From positions 1-23,464 of the IMG/VR virus record IMGVR_UViG_3300042395_000079: a DNA stretch of 23,464 nucleotides. The stretch is one strand, 5' to 3'. Both the position numbers and the translations under genes were made by a program. Positions 13,164 to 21,909 of this stretch are shown here, piece by piece. The notes beneath the pieces are model-generated. The model was not told where the DNA came from. It saw only the letters and a list, made by a program, of their open reading frames with translations, and searched no databases. The first letter of the stretch is position 1, and the number at the start of each line of letters is the position of its first letter. This DNA is from a virus.

Positions 13164-16100
13164 TGACAAACTTTAACGACATAGCTTCAAATCAAAAATA
13201 CTTCAAACGAAATTATGTTGAAGTATTAGAGATGCTTACACCAGATCTTTATCTGGATGATGATGTCGCAACCTTTGGGAAACAAATATCACCACTTGAT
13301 AGATTAATAAATTCCCACATAGACATTGCCAAAAATTTTAATACTATTTTTAACATATCAGGAACTACAGAAGGTTCAGCACTAAGATCATTTTCTGGAA
13401 TAGCGTCATATTTTGTAAAACAAAATAATATATTAAAATTAGACGCATTTGATTTTGAAAGATTAATATTAAAACCTCTTAACAAAAGACTAAAAGATTT
13501 TACTACTAGCGGAGAGTTTAACGCATATATTACTAGCACTTTATTACCAAACATTCAATTGAATAAACCTAATTATTTGTTTGGATTATTGACACAAGAC
13601 GAAGCTCACGATTATTTGATAGAAAATATGTCGTGGTTGTATTTCTTGAATTTATCTGGTCCAGCAGGTCTTGCGTATCAACCGTCATCATATGTAAGAG
13701 ATATTCTAGTAAACAAGACTTTCTATGGTGATACTATTTATTTGAATGATGGAATAAAAGGATTACAAAACCATATTTGGAGAAATACTTCTGTATGCTC
13801 TTTGTTCCAAAACTTTATTCCAACTGGATTCACTTCAGGATCTGATAAGTATACATCGGGCACTCTTCCTCTGGAAAAATTAGAAACCCTGATTGATGTA
13901 ATTTATTCTCCATTACAAACAGACTCTAAGGACTACAGAGTTCAAAATGCGTTTGACGATTATCTTTCAACAAGTTCTTATCTAGAAACGCTGGAGTCTT
14001 CTGGTGTGTTTCATAGACTTTTAAAAGCAATTTCCTTTGGTATGTTTGATATAAACGACCAAGTAAGTAATTTGCTTTTACTTAAAAGTATTGATGATTG
14101 CCCAGAACAATATTTACCATATTTAGCAGAATTAATCGGCTGGGAATTAATTGGACCAAATCCTGAACGCTGGCGTACTCAATTAAAAAGTGCAGTTGAA
14201 GTGTACAAGGCAAAAGGTACTAAAACTGCTCTTGATGTAGTAACCAAGACTTTATTCGGAGATAGTTATCAACAAAATTCTTTCATGTCTTCTAAGATAG
14301 AAGAACTTTGGGAATCTTATATTCCTAACTTGATTTATTATGCATTGAATACTGAAACATCAGCTTTCGATAATTTCGATATTTGGACAAGATCCGTAGC
14401 AGACGCTCTCGGTATTACGGAATACTCTGAAACAAACATGGATACTAATATTCGGTTTGTTGTAGATGATATTCTAAGAAGGGCTGTATCTTTATTCCCG
14501 GATAATTTCTATATTGGGGATTCCCCATTCCGTATAAATGATGAGGACTTTGTATTCAAATATAGAGATAGGATAACCAATATCCCGCCTTGGGAATATG
14601 AAAAGTATTACAAATACTGCACTGTAACTCGTGGATTGCTAGATTATATCTACGATAGATTGGTTTGTTTAGGGGTCAGACGAGCTTTTGCGGATCAGTT
14701 GTACACATACATAGATGAAAATGTGCTACTATCCACTAGAGAATCTTCTCGAAATGGATTCTTATTTTTTACAAAACAATACCAAACTCCACCAAATTAT
14801 AACGAAATCCTAGGAACTTTAAATCAAAGTAAATATAAATTTTTACCAATGTGGAACGGGAAATCGTCTCACTTTAGTTTTGATGTTTCGTCTTCTACAT
14901 TCGATGTAAATGTTGATGTCCTTCAAATTGGATCGTACACGGGGTTAAAATCAATTGGAAGAATTTTAGAATTGTTCGTACCCGCGCACGCGATACCTAA
15001 TTTTGATTTAACTGTTACTGATTTTGACTCTGTTGGATACAATGAGCTAGTTTGTGAAGATGCAGTCTTTGCTATTGATGATGTGTTTGTTTCTGGGGCA
15101 ATTGGTGGATTTGAATTTTCAGGGATGAACATGAGTTCTTTAGGTCGAGTCTTTAAAAGAACTGATGTGGATACACTTGAAGACTTTGTATTTACATCCA
15201 CCGTTCCATTATCGAATTTAAAAAGAACTTCAGTTCGTCGCCGTAGCCATAAAAATCTTTTACCCAAGGAAGGTTGGTATTATCGAGATGGATTTAACAT
15301 GCCACCTTATCTTGCACCATCTACTGTCCAAAACTACAATAATTACATGCCCTTGGGATATATCCCATCAGCAGGTAAGTTTGTTTCTATCCCGTACTAT
15401 TCTTCATTACCACAAGTTTACACTCGATGTGAGGATTTGAGATCCTCTTCAGTTATAAATGGGGTTACAACAAGCAATACCTTCCCATGTCGCGGAATAA
15501 CTTATGAATTGCCTGCTTGTTCTAAATATTCAACTCGGGGGGATTGTGACCCGATCATTGGATTAATTCATAGCAAGATAGTCTCCCGCGCATACGGGCA
15601 AGCATACGAAGATATTCAAAATGAATCTGCTGCAAGTGCTTATGATGCGTCTGCATATTATTCCGACATCGCTAGAAATCTATCAAACGCTAGCGGAGGG
15701 CCTAGTTCGATACAAGAGTTTTTTGATTTTGGATTCGGAATGGGTGTCCATAGGTCTTACAAAGACTATGTAACTTATTTTAGTGGACATGATTTAAGTG
15801 AAGAAATATTAGATTTGTCTGGAGGTCCAAATATAATCTCTCACACATATGGGCCGTTGTTGTTCAATGGGTTCTTTGATAAATCAGGATCCGCAGCAAC
15901 AACTTATTCACTTATAACTTCTTCTCTGTCTTCCCCTAAGCTAATTAACTCTGGGCAAGGTAGTGGAATTTTAAGCCCTTTAGGAGGCCCTTCAGGGACA
16001 TATGTCGCCAGCACAACAAACTCATTGTACATACAAAAATACGAATTCCGAAATCCCCACATATTAAGTGGAATTGAATTTGTTCAAACTTCTGGGGACT

Positions 16101-17005
16101 CTGAATCAAACTCATTTACAGTTTACAATTTAAATACCAGCGATTCTCGAACAGCTCAAGATAATTTTTCATATGGTAACCCATTAATTAAACTTAAGTC
16201 GGCTAGCTTCTTTGGATTACCTAGACTTAGATTTAGTTTAAAAAATTATGGAACTCCCAACTTCTTAATACCAGAACATGAATTTGATATTACTGTAAGG
16301 TATTTTGCGGGTAAGGAATCCGGTGGGTTTATAGGTGGGGCGGCAGTGGGTATGTGGATTCACACAGATCCTGAGGGTGGGTATGTTTGGTCTTATAATA
16401 AAAACTTTGATTGGGTAATAACTCCTGTTTCTGATTTAAATTTACAAAAAGTAGAGGAGTTGTCCCATTTCAATGCGTACCCAGTCCAAACCATTCCAAA
16501 CACAATATTAACATCGTCTATTCCGTGTATTGATCAGGTATTTAACACGAGTGCGATAACTAAAGTAAACATAGATAACTTAGTTTCAGAAGTATTTAAA
16601 GATTTTACTGTTAAAGTAAACACTTTAAACCCTCCCATTTGTATTCCAAACTATTATGGAGTATCAGGTAAACAAGTTCACAGATCTAATCAAGGATATA
16701 CTATAGAAGTGTTCATGCTTCCAGATGAAACAAACAATAGCTATGTTGTCCTTGATTATGTTGGCATGAAAGATACTACACTTAATGATTATGTTTCTGA
16801 ATTTGAACCAACTGAATTACTTACTTCTTACAGATATTTTGTGGATGTAGCGTCTGCAAGGGCATCAAGACAAGCATCAATTACTAGTGGAATATTTGAA
16901 ACATCAGGCGGTAGTAGAATAAACTATAGACACCACCCAGATTGGGGTCCTCAAACCAAATCTGCTGGATTTAATCAATACACAAGCATAGACATATACA
17001 GATGA
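13163..17005 (+). CDS. Large baseplate wedge protein, gp7/gpI-like
   Basis: A 1280-aa protein directly after gp6, the place of T4 gp7 (1032 aa) and P2 gpI. The N-terminal third is helical. The segment at residues about 313-368 carries CPEQYLPYLAELIGWE, then RWRTQLKSAVEVYKAKGTKT and ALDVVTKTLFGD. This is the gpI-type motif in which 'P...L..LA..lGW' is followed by 'R......a...yk.KGT...l'. The remaining 900 residues are mostly beta and loop with many Tyr, Gly and Asn. They include cysteine pairs near 750-800 (TRCEDLRSSS, TFPCRGITYELPACSKYSTR) and a C-terminal stretch ending HHPDWGPQTKSAGFNQYTSI. Wedge gp7 connects gp6 to gp8, gp10 and the peripheral fibres. The stop overlaps the next ATG as ATGA. 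The wedge call is good. The long C-terminal part has no recognised domain. Confidence 0.75.
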   Translation: MTNFNDIASNQKYFKRNYVEVLEMLTPDLYLDDDVATFGKQISPLDRLINSHIDIAKNFNTIFNISGTTEGSALRSFSGIASYFVKQNNILKLDAFDFERLILKPLNKRLKDFTTSGEFNAYITSTLLPNIQLNKPNYLFGLLTQDEAHDYLIENMSWLYFLNLSGPAGLAYQPSSYVRDILVNKTFYGDTIYLNDGIKGLQNHIWRNTSVCSLFQNFIPTGFTSGSDKYTSGTLPLEKLETLIDVIYSPLQTDSKDYRVQNAFDDYLSTSSYLETLESSGVFHRLLKAISFGMFDINDQVSNLLLLKSIDDCPEQYLPYLAELIGWELIGPNPERWRTQLKSAVEVYKAKGTKTALDVVTKTLFGDSYQQNSFMSSKIEELWESYIPNLIYYALNTETSAFDNFDIWTRSVADALGITEYSETNMDTNIRFVVDDILRRAVSLFPDNFYIGDSPFRINDEDFVFKYRDRITNIPPWEYEKYYKYCTVTRGLLDYIYDRLVCLGVRRAFADQLYTYIDENVLLSTRESSRNGFLFFTKQYQTPPNYNEILGTLNQSKYKFLPMWNGKSSHFSFDVSSSTFDVNVDVLQIGSYTGLKSIGRILELFVPAHAIPNFDLTVTDFDSVGYNELVCEDAVFAIDDVFVSGAIGGFEFSGMNMSSLGRVFKRTDVDTLEDFVFTSTVPLSNLKRTSVRRRSHKNLLPKEGWYYRDGFNMPPYLAPSTVQNYNNYMPLGYIPSAGKFVSIPYYSSLPQVYTRCEDLRSSSVINGVTTSNTFPCRGITYELPACSKYSTRGDCDPIIGLIHSKIVSRAYGQAYEDIQNESAASAYDASAYYSDIARNLSNASGGPSSIQEFFDFGFGMGVHRSYKDYVTYFSGHDLSEEILDLSGGPNIISHTYGPLLFNGFFDKSGSAATTYSLITSSLSSPKLINSGQGSGILSPLGGPSGTYVASTTNSLYIQKYEFRNPHILSGIEFVQTSGDSESNSFTVYNLNTSDSRTAQDNFSYGNPLIKLKSASFFGLPRLRFSLKNYGTPNFLIPEHEFDITVRYFAGKESGGFIGGAAVGMWIHTDPEGGYVWSYNKNFDWVITPVSDLNLQKVEELSHFNAYPVQTIPNTILTSSIPCIDQVFNTSAITKVNIDNLVSEVFKDFTVKVNTLNPPICIPNYYGVSGKQVHRSNQGYTIEVFMLPDETNNSYVVLDYVGMKDTTLNDYVSEFEPTELLTSYRYFVDVASARASRQASITSGIFETSGGSRINYRHHPDWGPQTKSAGFNQYTSIDIYR

Positions 17006-18012
17006 GAGGTATAGTAGAAATATATAAAAATTATGGAACTCCCCAACAGGAATTGGTTGAGGAGTCTCATAATTTAATTGTGGACGGTGCAGGCGAGATG
17101 ATTTGTGATTTAATGGCCCTTCCTGTGGAAGGTTCTGCTATCTCAAGTGCATCTGCAATCTATGATTCTTCTAACTTTACTGTGCGTGCAGTTTCTTTTG
17201 GAAAAGCCGCGTCTGGTTATTTGTACAATGCACATGGGGCTGATGCTTTTGCCTCTGGTGAGGCTGGCGCGTCGAGAATTGGAACTTTGACAAATAGTTC
17301 ACTAACAGTTTCTTCTCATGTGCCGTTTCTATTTTTGCCCGACGACCCAGATCCCTTAGATTATAAATTAGCATATATCCCGTCTGGTCAATATAATGAT
17401 GTAACAGGGGTTTCCGGTTTATCTGCTATTGAAGTTTTTGGACAAAATGTAAATTTAAATGAATATGGAGCTAGTGCTGCTGGCACTATAATCGCAAGAG
17501 CTTTTATTAGATCAGGCGCATGGCCTAGGAGATCGGGCAGTACTTTTACTCTTGGATATTTAAATAATGCGGGGGGGAGAGTAACCATAGCTTCTGCTGT
17601 GAGCGTTAGTAGTAATTTTAATACGGTATCTTCAATGGATATATATGGGTTTGTTACTACCACAAGTTCAACTAATCCTCTAAGTGGATTAGTTACATCA
17701 TCAACAAATTCATTTTCTTCAACTGGAGAAATTATTTATCAAATAACTGTTAGTGGATCTGACGCTTTAGCTGCAAATCATTACGGGGGTATTACCCAAA
17801 TGGGCTTATGGGGATTAAATTTAAAATCCATGTTGGCTTCGGGTAGAACTCCTCCTTACGCATTCCACCCATACCTCAATGTTTTAGATTACAGATTATT
17901 TAGTAAAAAGACATTTAATAAAAATATAGTGGCGATTCAAGATAACGGCTCTGACGCAGGTTTAAGGAATTACTCCAATTTAACCATAATATGGAGAATA
18001 TTCTTCTTGTGA
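17002..18012 (+). CDS. Unidentified virion protein, longer member of a related pair
   Basis: A 336-aa protein with no assigned family. The N-terminus is GIVEIYKNYGTPQQELVEES followed by HNLIVDGAGEMICDLM. The middle is rich in Ser, Gly, Ala and Thr with many predicted short strands. The C-terminus has YRLFSKKTFNKNIV and ends in LTIIWRIFFL. The same opening (G-x-(V/L)-E, K-x-Y, E-L, N-x-I-V, G-x-G) and the same kind of aromatic ending appear in the 192-aa protein encoded next, so the two are probably diverged paralogues. There is no signal peptide, and hydrophobic runs are too short for membrane segments. It follows the gp7-like gene with an ATGA overlap, which places it among wedge-rim or fibre-attachment proteins. 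Confidence 0.8.
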   Translation: MRGIVEIYKNYGTPQQELVEESHNLIVDGAGEMICDLMALPVEGSAISSASAIYDSSNFTVRAVSFGKAASGYLYNAHGADAFASGEAGASRIGTLTNSSLTVSSHVPFLFLPDDPDPLDYKLAYIPSGQYNDVTGVSGLSAIEVFGQNVNLNEYGASAAGTIIARAFIRSGAWPRRSGSTFTLGYLNNAGGRVTIASAVSVSSNFNTVSSMDIYGFVTTTSSTNPLSGLVTSSTNSFSSTGEIIYQITVSGSDALAANHYGGITQMGLWGLNLKSMLASGRTPPYAFHPYLNVLDYRLFSKKTFNKNIVAIQDNGSDAGLRNYSNLTIIWRIFFL

Positions 18013-18035
18013 TTAAGTGAAATATATACATTAGT
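18013..18035 (+). other. Largest spacer of the tail operon, AT-rich
   Basis: The 23 bases between the two paralogue genes are AT-rich and contain AATATATACATT. No Shine-Dalgarno match, hairpin or exact T4 late-promoter element is visible. It is noted because nearly every other junction in the operon overlaps or leaves 1-2 bases. Confidence 0.4.
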
Positions 18036-18614
18036 ATGAGAAACAGAGAAATTTATAGCCCTACAGGGGAATTAGAAGTTTGGAAGCACTACGCAGATGG
18101 TAGGAAAGAACTCCATTTTTCAGATACAAATCAAATTGTATCCGGGATGGGAGTAGCTTTAGCTCATTTATTTGCAGGATCTGGATCCGATAAAGCATAC
18201 GATTATCAAATCCGTTGGTTTCAAGTCGGGACTAACGGTAGCACCCCCGGAATAGGCACATATCAATTAACTTCGGCTTTAAGCAGCGTAGGTTTGTACG
18301 GATCTACCGGGGAAATTCAAGTTAGTACATTAAATCAAATAGTAAATGGGTCTATCATAAACAATAAAATTTTTGTTAAAATACCCGATAATAATATTCA
18401 ACGGGTGTCTAAAAATGCAGTCAGGTTTACTTTGTTTTTAGGCCCGGGAAATGCGAACGGGCTACCTGATTACTTAGATGAAATAGGTATCTTTGTTCAT
18501 AACATTAGGAAGCTGTCAACACCCGCGCCTATTCTAGTTGCATACAAATATTTTTCTCAAATAGAAAAAACAGCGGACTTTGCTCTAGTTTTTAAATGGA
18601 CTATAACATTCTAG
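18036..18614 (+). CDS. Unidentified virion protein, shorter member of a related pair
   Basis: A 192-aa protein that begins REIYSPTGELEVWKHYADGR, then KELHFSDTNQIVSGMGVALA, and ends ILVAYKYFSQIEKTADFALV followed by FKWTITF. The opening and ending repeat the layout of the 336-aa protein just upstream: 'G-E-x-E-x-x-K', an E-L pair, N-x-I-V, G-x-G, and a 'Y-(R/K)-x-F-S' to aromatic beta-strand ending. The middle is shorter and has an Ile/Phe-rich beta part (FVKIPDNNIQRVSKNAVRFT, LDEIGIFVHNI). No Shine-Dalgarno site is visible before the ATG, and this start follows the largest gap in the tail operon (23 bases). The role is unknown; position suggests baseplate rim or fibre connection. Confidence 0.8.
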   Translation: MRNREIYSPTGELEVWKHYADGRKELHFSDTNQIVSGMGVALAHLFAGSGSDKAYDYQIRWFQVGTNGSTPGIGTYQLTSALSSVGLYGSTGEIQVSTLNQIVNGSIINNKIFVKIPDNNIQRVSKNAVRFTLFLGPGNANGLPDYLDEIGIFVHNIRKLSTPAPILVAYKYFSQIEKTADFALVFKWTITF

Positions 18615-18624
18615 GAATTTAATT

Positions 18625-21600
18625 ATGGCATTTATCCCTCAAGACTTATATTTAACATCTGGACTAGTTGGTAGCATAAACAACTGGCAGGAGACTGTAA
18701 CTAAATTTGATTCTTCCACATTTTATAATTGGGAGCAGGATAACTTGCCTGTCTATGACCTAGAGGATCGCACGGACTATATTTGGGAGAGGATAGGTTA
18801 CCCTGTTCAAGATGGATTTTCCGGCATCCCCGGAAAAATGTTTGTCGTTTCCTCCAATTACTCGTTCGCTGCTGGTCGAGACTCTAGTGGAATCATATTT
18901 AAAAGTTTAAGTTCCGTAATTAATACTTTACCAAATCCCATTACATATCCGATTATTATTGAGGTCGCTAGCTTTGGAAACTTGGGCGAACTTAATTTAA
19001 ACAATATTAAGATTGATGATTCGTGTCCGGGCGCGGGGCTGGAAATTATAAACAGAGTATTTGCTAGATCTAAATTTGGATCGGCAGGTAGCCCTTCTGC
19101 GTTATATCAAACAACGCCCCCCTCTGTAAGTTCTGTAATGATTAAGGAAATGTTCCACAATGCCTCTGCGTTGGCCCTTAGTGCTGCTGTCTTGAGTGCC
19201 ACTATAGATGCAAGATTGAACGCTAATAACAGATCTTGGATAGTTAATTATCCTTATGGCAATCAATCATCCCCCGTCACTATAAACTCATTGTTGTCGC
19301 AAAAACCCATATTTAGTTTTAAAGATTCTTCATTCGATCAAACTGGCGGAACAAACCTGTTTGCGATAGAAGAATATGGAAACAACGAAGACAATACGAT
19401 CAATACTTACGACATATCAACAATAAATACAATCGCGGGTGGAACCATTAGTAGACCTGCAATACAAGCTAGTTCAAATGTGGCAATGTTGTCATATGGA
19501 AATTTCTTGAGTAATGTAAAAATTAGTAATTGTGATGGTCCGATATTCATTCGTAATTTCTTGGTTGATGGAGCGTTGGATACTACAGGTGCAACCCTTG
19601 CACACACAACAGAGTCTGGATTCAATGTAGTTAATTCAGATGTAACATTGGAAAATTGCGCTGCTGTCAGATGCAGCAAACACGGGTTCAAACTAATAAA
19701 TTCAAATGTAGAAGTTCGCAGAGCCATAGTTGGTGCTAGAATTTACGATGTATCATCAACAACCACTGCAAGAAAAACTAATACAAATGGAATTGGTTTG
19801 TACGCTGAAAATAGCTTAATCAATTTTATTCCCGTTAGTACAGCATATGTACAATACTCTGGGGTTGATTTTATTTCGCAATTTGCTTTTAATGATGTTG
19901 GAATTGAATTAAACAATTCCAAGATTACTGGTGGAAACTCCATTACCACGGCATTTACAACAACTAATGGCCCCACTATGATCCAATCCATGTATAACAA
20001 GAAAACTGGATTGATAATGAATAATTCAATCTGGGATCATAAAGGTGGGTTGGAAACATTCAATAACGCTTATGGTATAGTTGCGAATAATTCACAACTC
20101 AATATTCCATTGCTAACAGTGGAGTACAATCAAGAAATTGGATTGCAGGCGTATAACTCAGATATTAAATTCAATCCTGAATTAATTCAGCCTGCGGTTG
20201 GAACTTCATATACAAACACCCAAATTGGTGAAGATTACAAACAATTCAATTTCCATTTGAATGGTCAACATATGCTGTTAGATCATTCTGATTTAAGATA
20301 CCCAGACTCATCTTCGCTCCCTACTAAAGTTGGCAATATACTCGCTGGTTTTGGGTTTGGAACTTACACTGTTGGTACAACTAATGGGCACTTGCCTGCA
20401 TTTGAAGTAAGAAACAATTCAAATGCTGAATTAATTCATGCGAAAATAACAACCTATCAAACCACCTCAACTAATTTTAAACAGCCCGGATTTGGAACTG
20501 CAATTTCTGTCCATGATAATAGTAAAGTTTGTTTTAAAGCTTCCATAGGAAATGGAACTACATCTTTTGGGCCTACGATTTTGGTTGGGCCTCAAAGCTT
20601 AATTGGGCAAAAAGGATCTGCCGTAGCATATGCATCTAAAAACTCACAAATAGAGTTTAATGGAAATACACTAGTTGCTCAAGGTGGTGTAGCCGTTCTT
20701 GCTGAAAATAATTCTGTAATTAATTTTAACCCACATAGAAAAGTCGGTAAGAATTTAGATGTATCTAGTTGGAATTTAGACAATACTTCAAACCACACCC
20801 GAGTTGAATTACACGCAATTCGCGCATGCGTAGTCGTAGACAATAACTCCGTGTTGAACATGGAGGATCTTGGCGATTACAATGCATACTGGCCTGTTTC
20901 TCTTACAACCATAAATGACTACAATAATGCTAATGGATTTGGCATGGCGGCATATACAAGTGCGGGATACATGCAGTTTTATCCAAATCCAGAAGATTCT
21001 AATATAGTAACTGGGAACAATTTAGTTCCAGCAGGGTCATATTCCTACAACAACACAAGCCCCGGTTACTTTTTAACAGATTACACTAATGGCAATTCTG
21101 AAACAAATATAGCTGCATTCTCCAAGGGTGGAATTTGCGTAAAAGCCCAAAGAGGAAGCAAAGTAAATGCATTAAATGTTAACTTTGCTGCTGGATGGTA
21201 CAACACTTCTGGAAATTTCTTTGATACATCTTCTGGAAATTGCGAGTTGTTGAGAATATGGAATATCTGCCAAGGCTCCGAACTAGAGGCAGCACATCTT
21301 TCCGTAAGTTCTAATTATCCAAGTTTGACTGGATATTATGGGCCATCTGCGGTTTATGTTAGTGGTGCATCCAATACTCCAGCATCTGGAGCACCGTCAA
21401 GCACTCCAGATACAAGCACGCTTAGTGTTCTTGATTTCTATGGAGCATCGGGCACACGCGCAGCGGCAAATTATGGACCCTTTAGATTGTACTTCTCACC
21501 ACATACTCAAGCGAAGATGCTTGGTTATGTAAGCGGTACAGGTGCAGGTGGTGCGGCTTTTTATGGAGCACCCTATCAAATGCTTGCTCAAGGGTACAAC

Positions 21601-21909
21601 CCATCTGCGAATTTGATAGGTTCTTCCGCTTTCGACGCAATTTACAGCGGAATATCAACATCCGCTTTCTACTATGTATCAGCAATGCTAGATCCCGGAT
21701 ACAGAAATAGGGTTAGAATAGACGAGTCTGCTGCGGATACTTTTGCAAATGCTCGTCACAATGCAATAGGAAAATCAGGAAGAATACCTTTGGTTACAAT
21801 TTATAGATCCTTCAATTCACCCGGAAGTCAGCAATATGATGCCGATCTTGGTGGGTATGGAAAAGGATTTAAATCTGCGGAAATATTCGATTTAAGGAGA
21901 TATAGCTAA
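18625..21909 (+). CDS. Beta-helix tail fibre or tailspike-like protein
   Basis: A 1094-aa protein. Residues 1-60 are an attachment-type N-terminus with FYNWEQDNLPVYDLEDRTDY (33-52). Residues about 310-900 contain many irregular repeats with a strand, a turn with Asn and a short loop: ESGFNVVNSDVTLENCAAV, HGFKLINSNVEVRRAIVGA, GIGLYAENSLINFIP, VGIELNNSKITGG, TGLIMNNSIWDHKGG, YGIVANNSQLNIPLLTVEYN, VAVLAENNSVINF. Each repeat has the 'G-I/V-x-(A/L)-x-N-(N/S)-S-x-(I/L)-x-(F/L)' rung rhythm of a right-handed parallel beta-helix. Such folds in phages carry host-surface glycan binding or cleaving activity; I see no clear catalytic acidic set. The C-terminus is glycine/alanine/tyrosine-rich. The AGGA at 18613-18616 with an 8-base spacer supports the start. 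The stop overlaps the next ATG by one base. The fold call is good; the binding target is unknown. Confidence 0.82.
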   Translation: MAFIPQDLYLTSGLVGSINNWQETVTKFDSSTFYNWEQDNLPVYDLEDRTDYIWERIGYPVQDGFSGIPGKMFVVSSNYSFAAGRDSSGIIFKSLSSVINTLPNPITYPIIIEVASFGNLGELNLNNIKIDDSCPGAGLEIINRVFARSKFGSAGSPSALYQTTPPSVSSVMIKEMFHNASALALSAAVLSATIDARLNANNRSWIVNYPYGNQSSPVTINSLLSQKPIFSFKDSSFDQTGGTNLFAIEEYGNNEDNTINTYDISTINTIAGGTISRPAIQASSNVAMLSYGNFLSNVKISNCDGPIFIRNFLVDGALDTTGATLAHTTESGFNVVNSDVTLENCAAVRCSKHGFKLINSNVEVRRAIVGARIYDVSSTTTARKTNTNGIGLYAENSLINFIPVSTAYVQYSGVDFISQFAFNDVGIELNNSKITGGNSITTAFTTTNGPTMIQSMYNKKTGLIMNNSIWDHKGGLETFNNAYGIVANNSQLNIPLLTVEYNQEIGLQAYNSDIKFNPELIQPAVGTSYTNTQIGEDYKQFNFHLNGQHMLLDHSDLRYPDSSSLPTKVGNILAGFGFGTYTVGTTNGHLPAFEVRNNSNAELIHAKITTYQTTSTNFKQPGFGTAISVHDNSKVCFKASIGNGTTSFGPTILVGPQSLIGQKGSAVAYASKNSQIEFNGNTLVAQGGVAVLAENNSVINFNPHRKVGKNLDVSSWNLDNTSNHTRVELHAIRACVVVDNNSVLNMEDLGDYNAYWPVSLTTINDYNNANGFGMAAYTSAGYMQFYPNPEDSNIVTGNNLVPAGSYSYNNTSPGYFLTDYTNGNSETNIAAFSKGGICVKAQRGSKVNALNVNFAAGWYNTSGNFFDTSSGNCELLRIWNICQGSELEAAHLSVSSNYPSLTGYYGPSAVYVSGASNTPASGAPSSTPDTSTLSVLDFYGASGTRAAANYGPFRLYFSPHTQAKMLGYVSGTGAGGAAFYGAPYQMLAQGYNPSANLIGSSAFDAIYSGISTSAFYYVSAMLDPGYRNRVRIDESAADTFANARHNAIGKSGRIPLVTIYRSFNSPGSQQYDADLGGYGKGFKSAEIFDLRRYS

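Noticed and set aside
21338-21532. 64-codon plus-strand open frame inside the beta-helix gene
   Set aside because: Shadow frame of a well-supported gene, with no start signal and low-complexity His/Gln composition.
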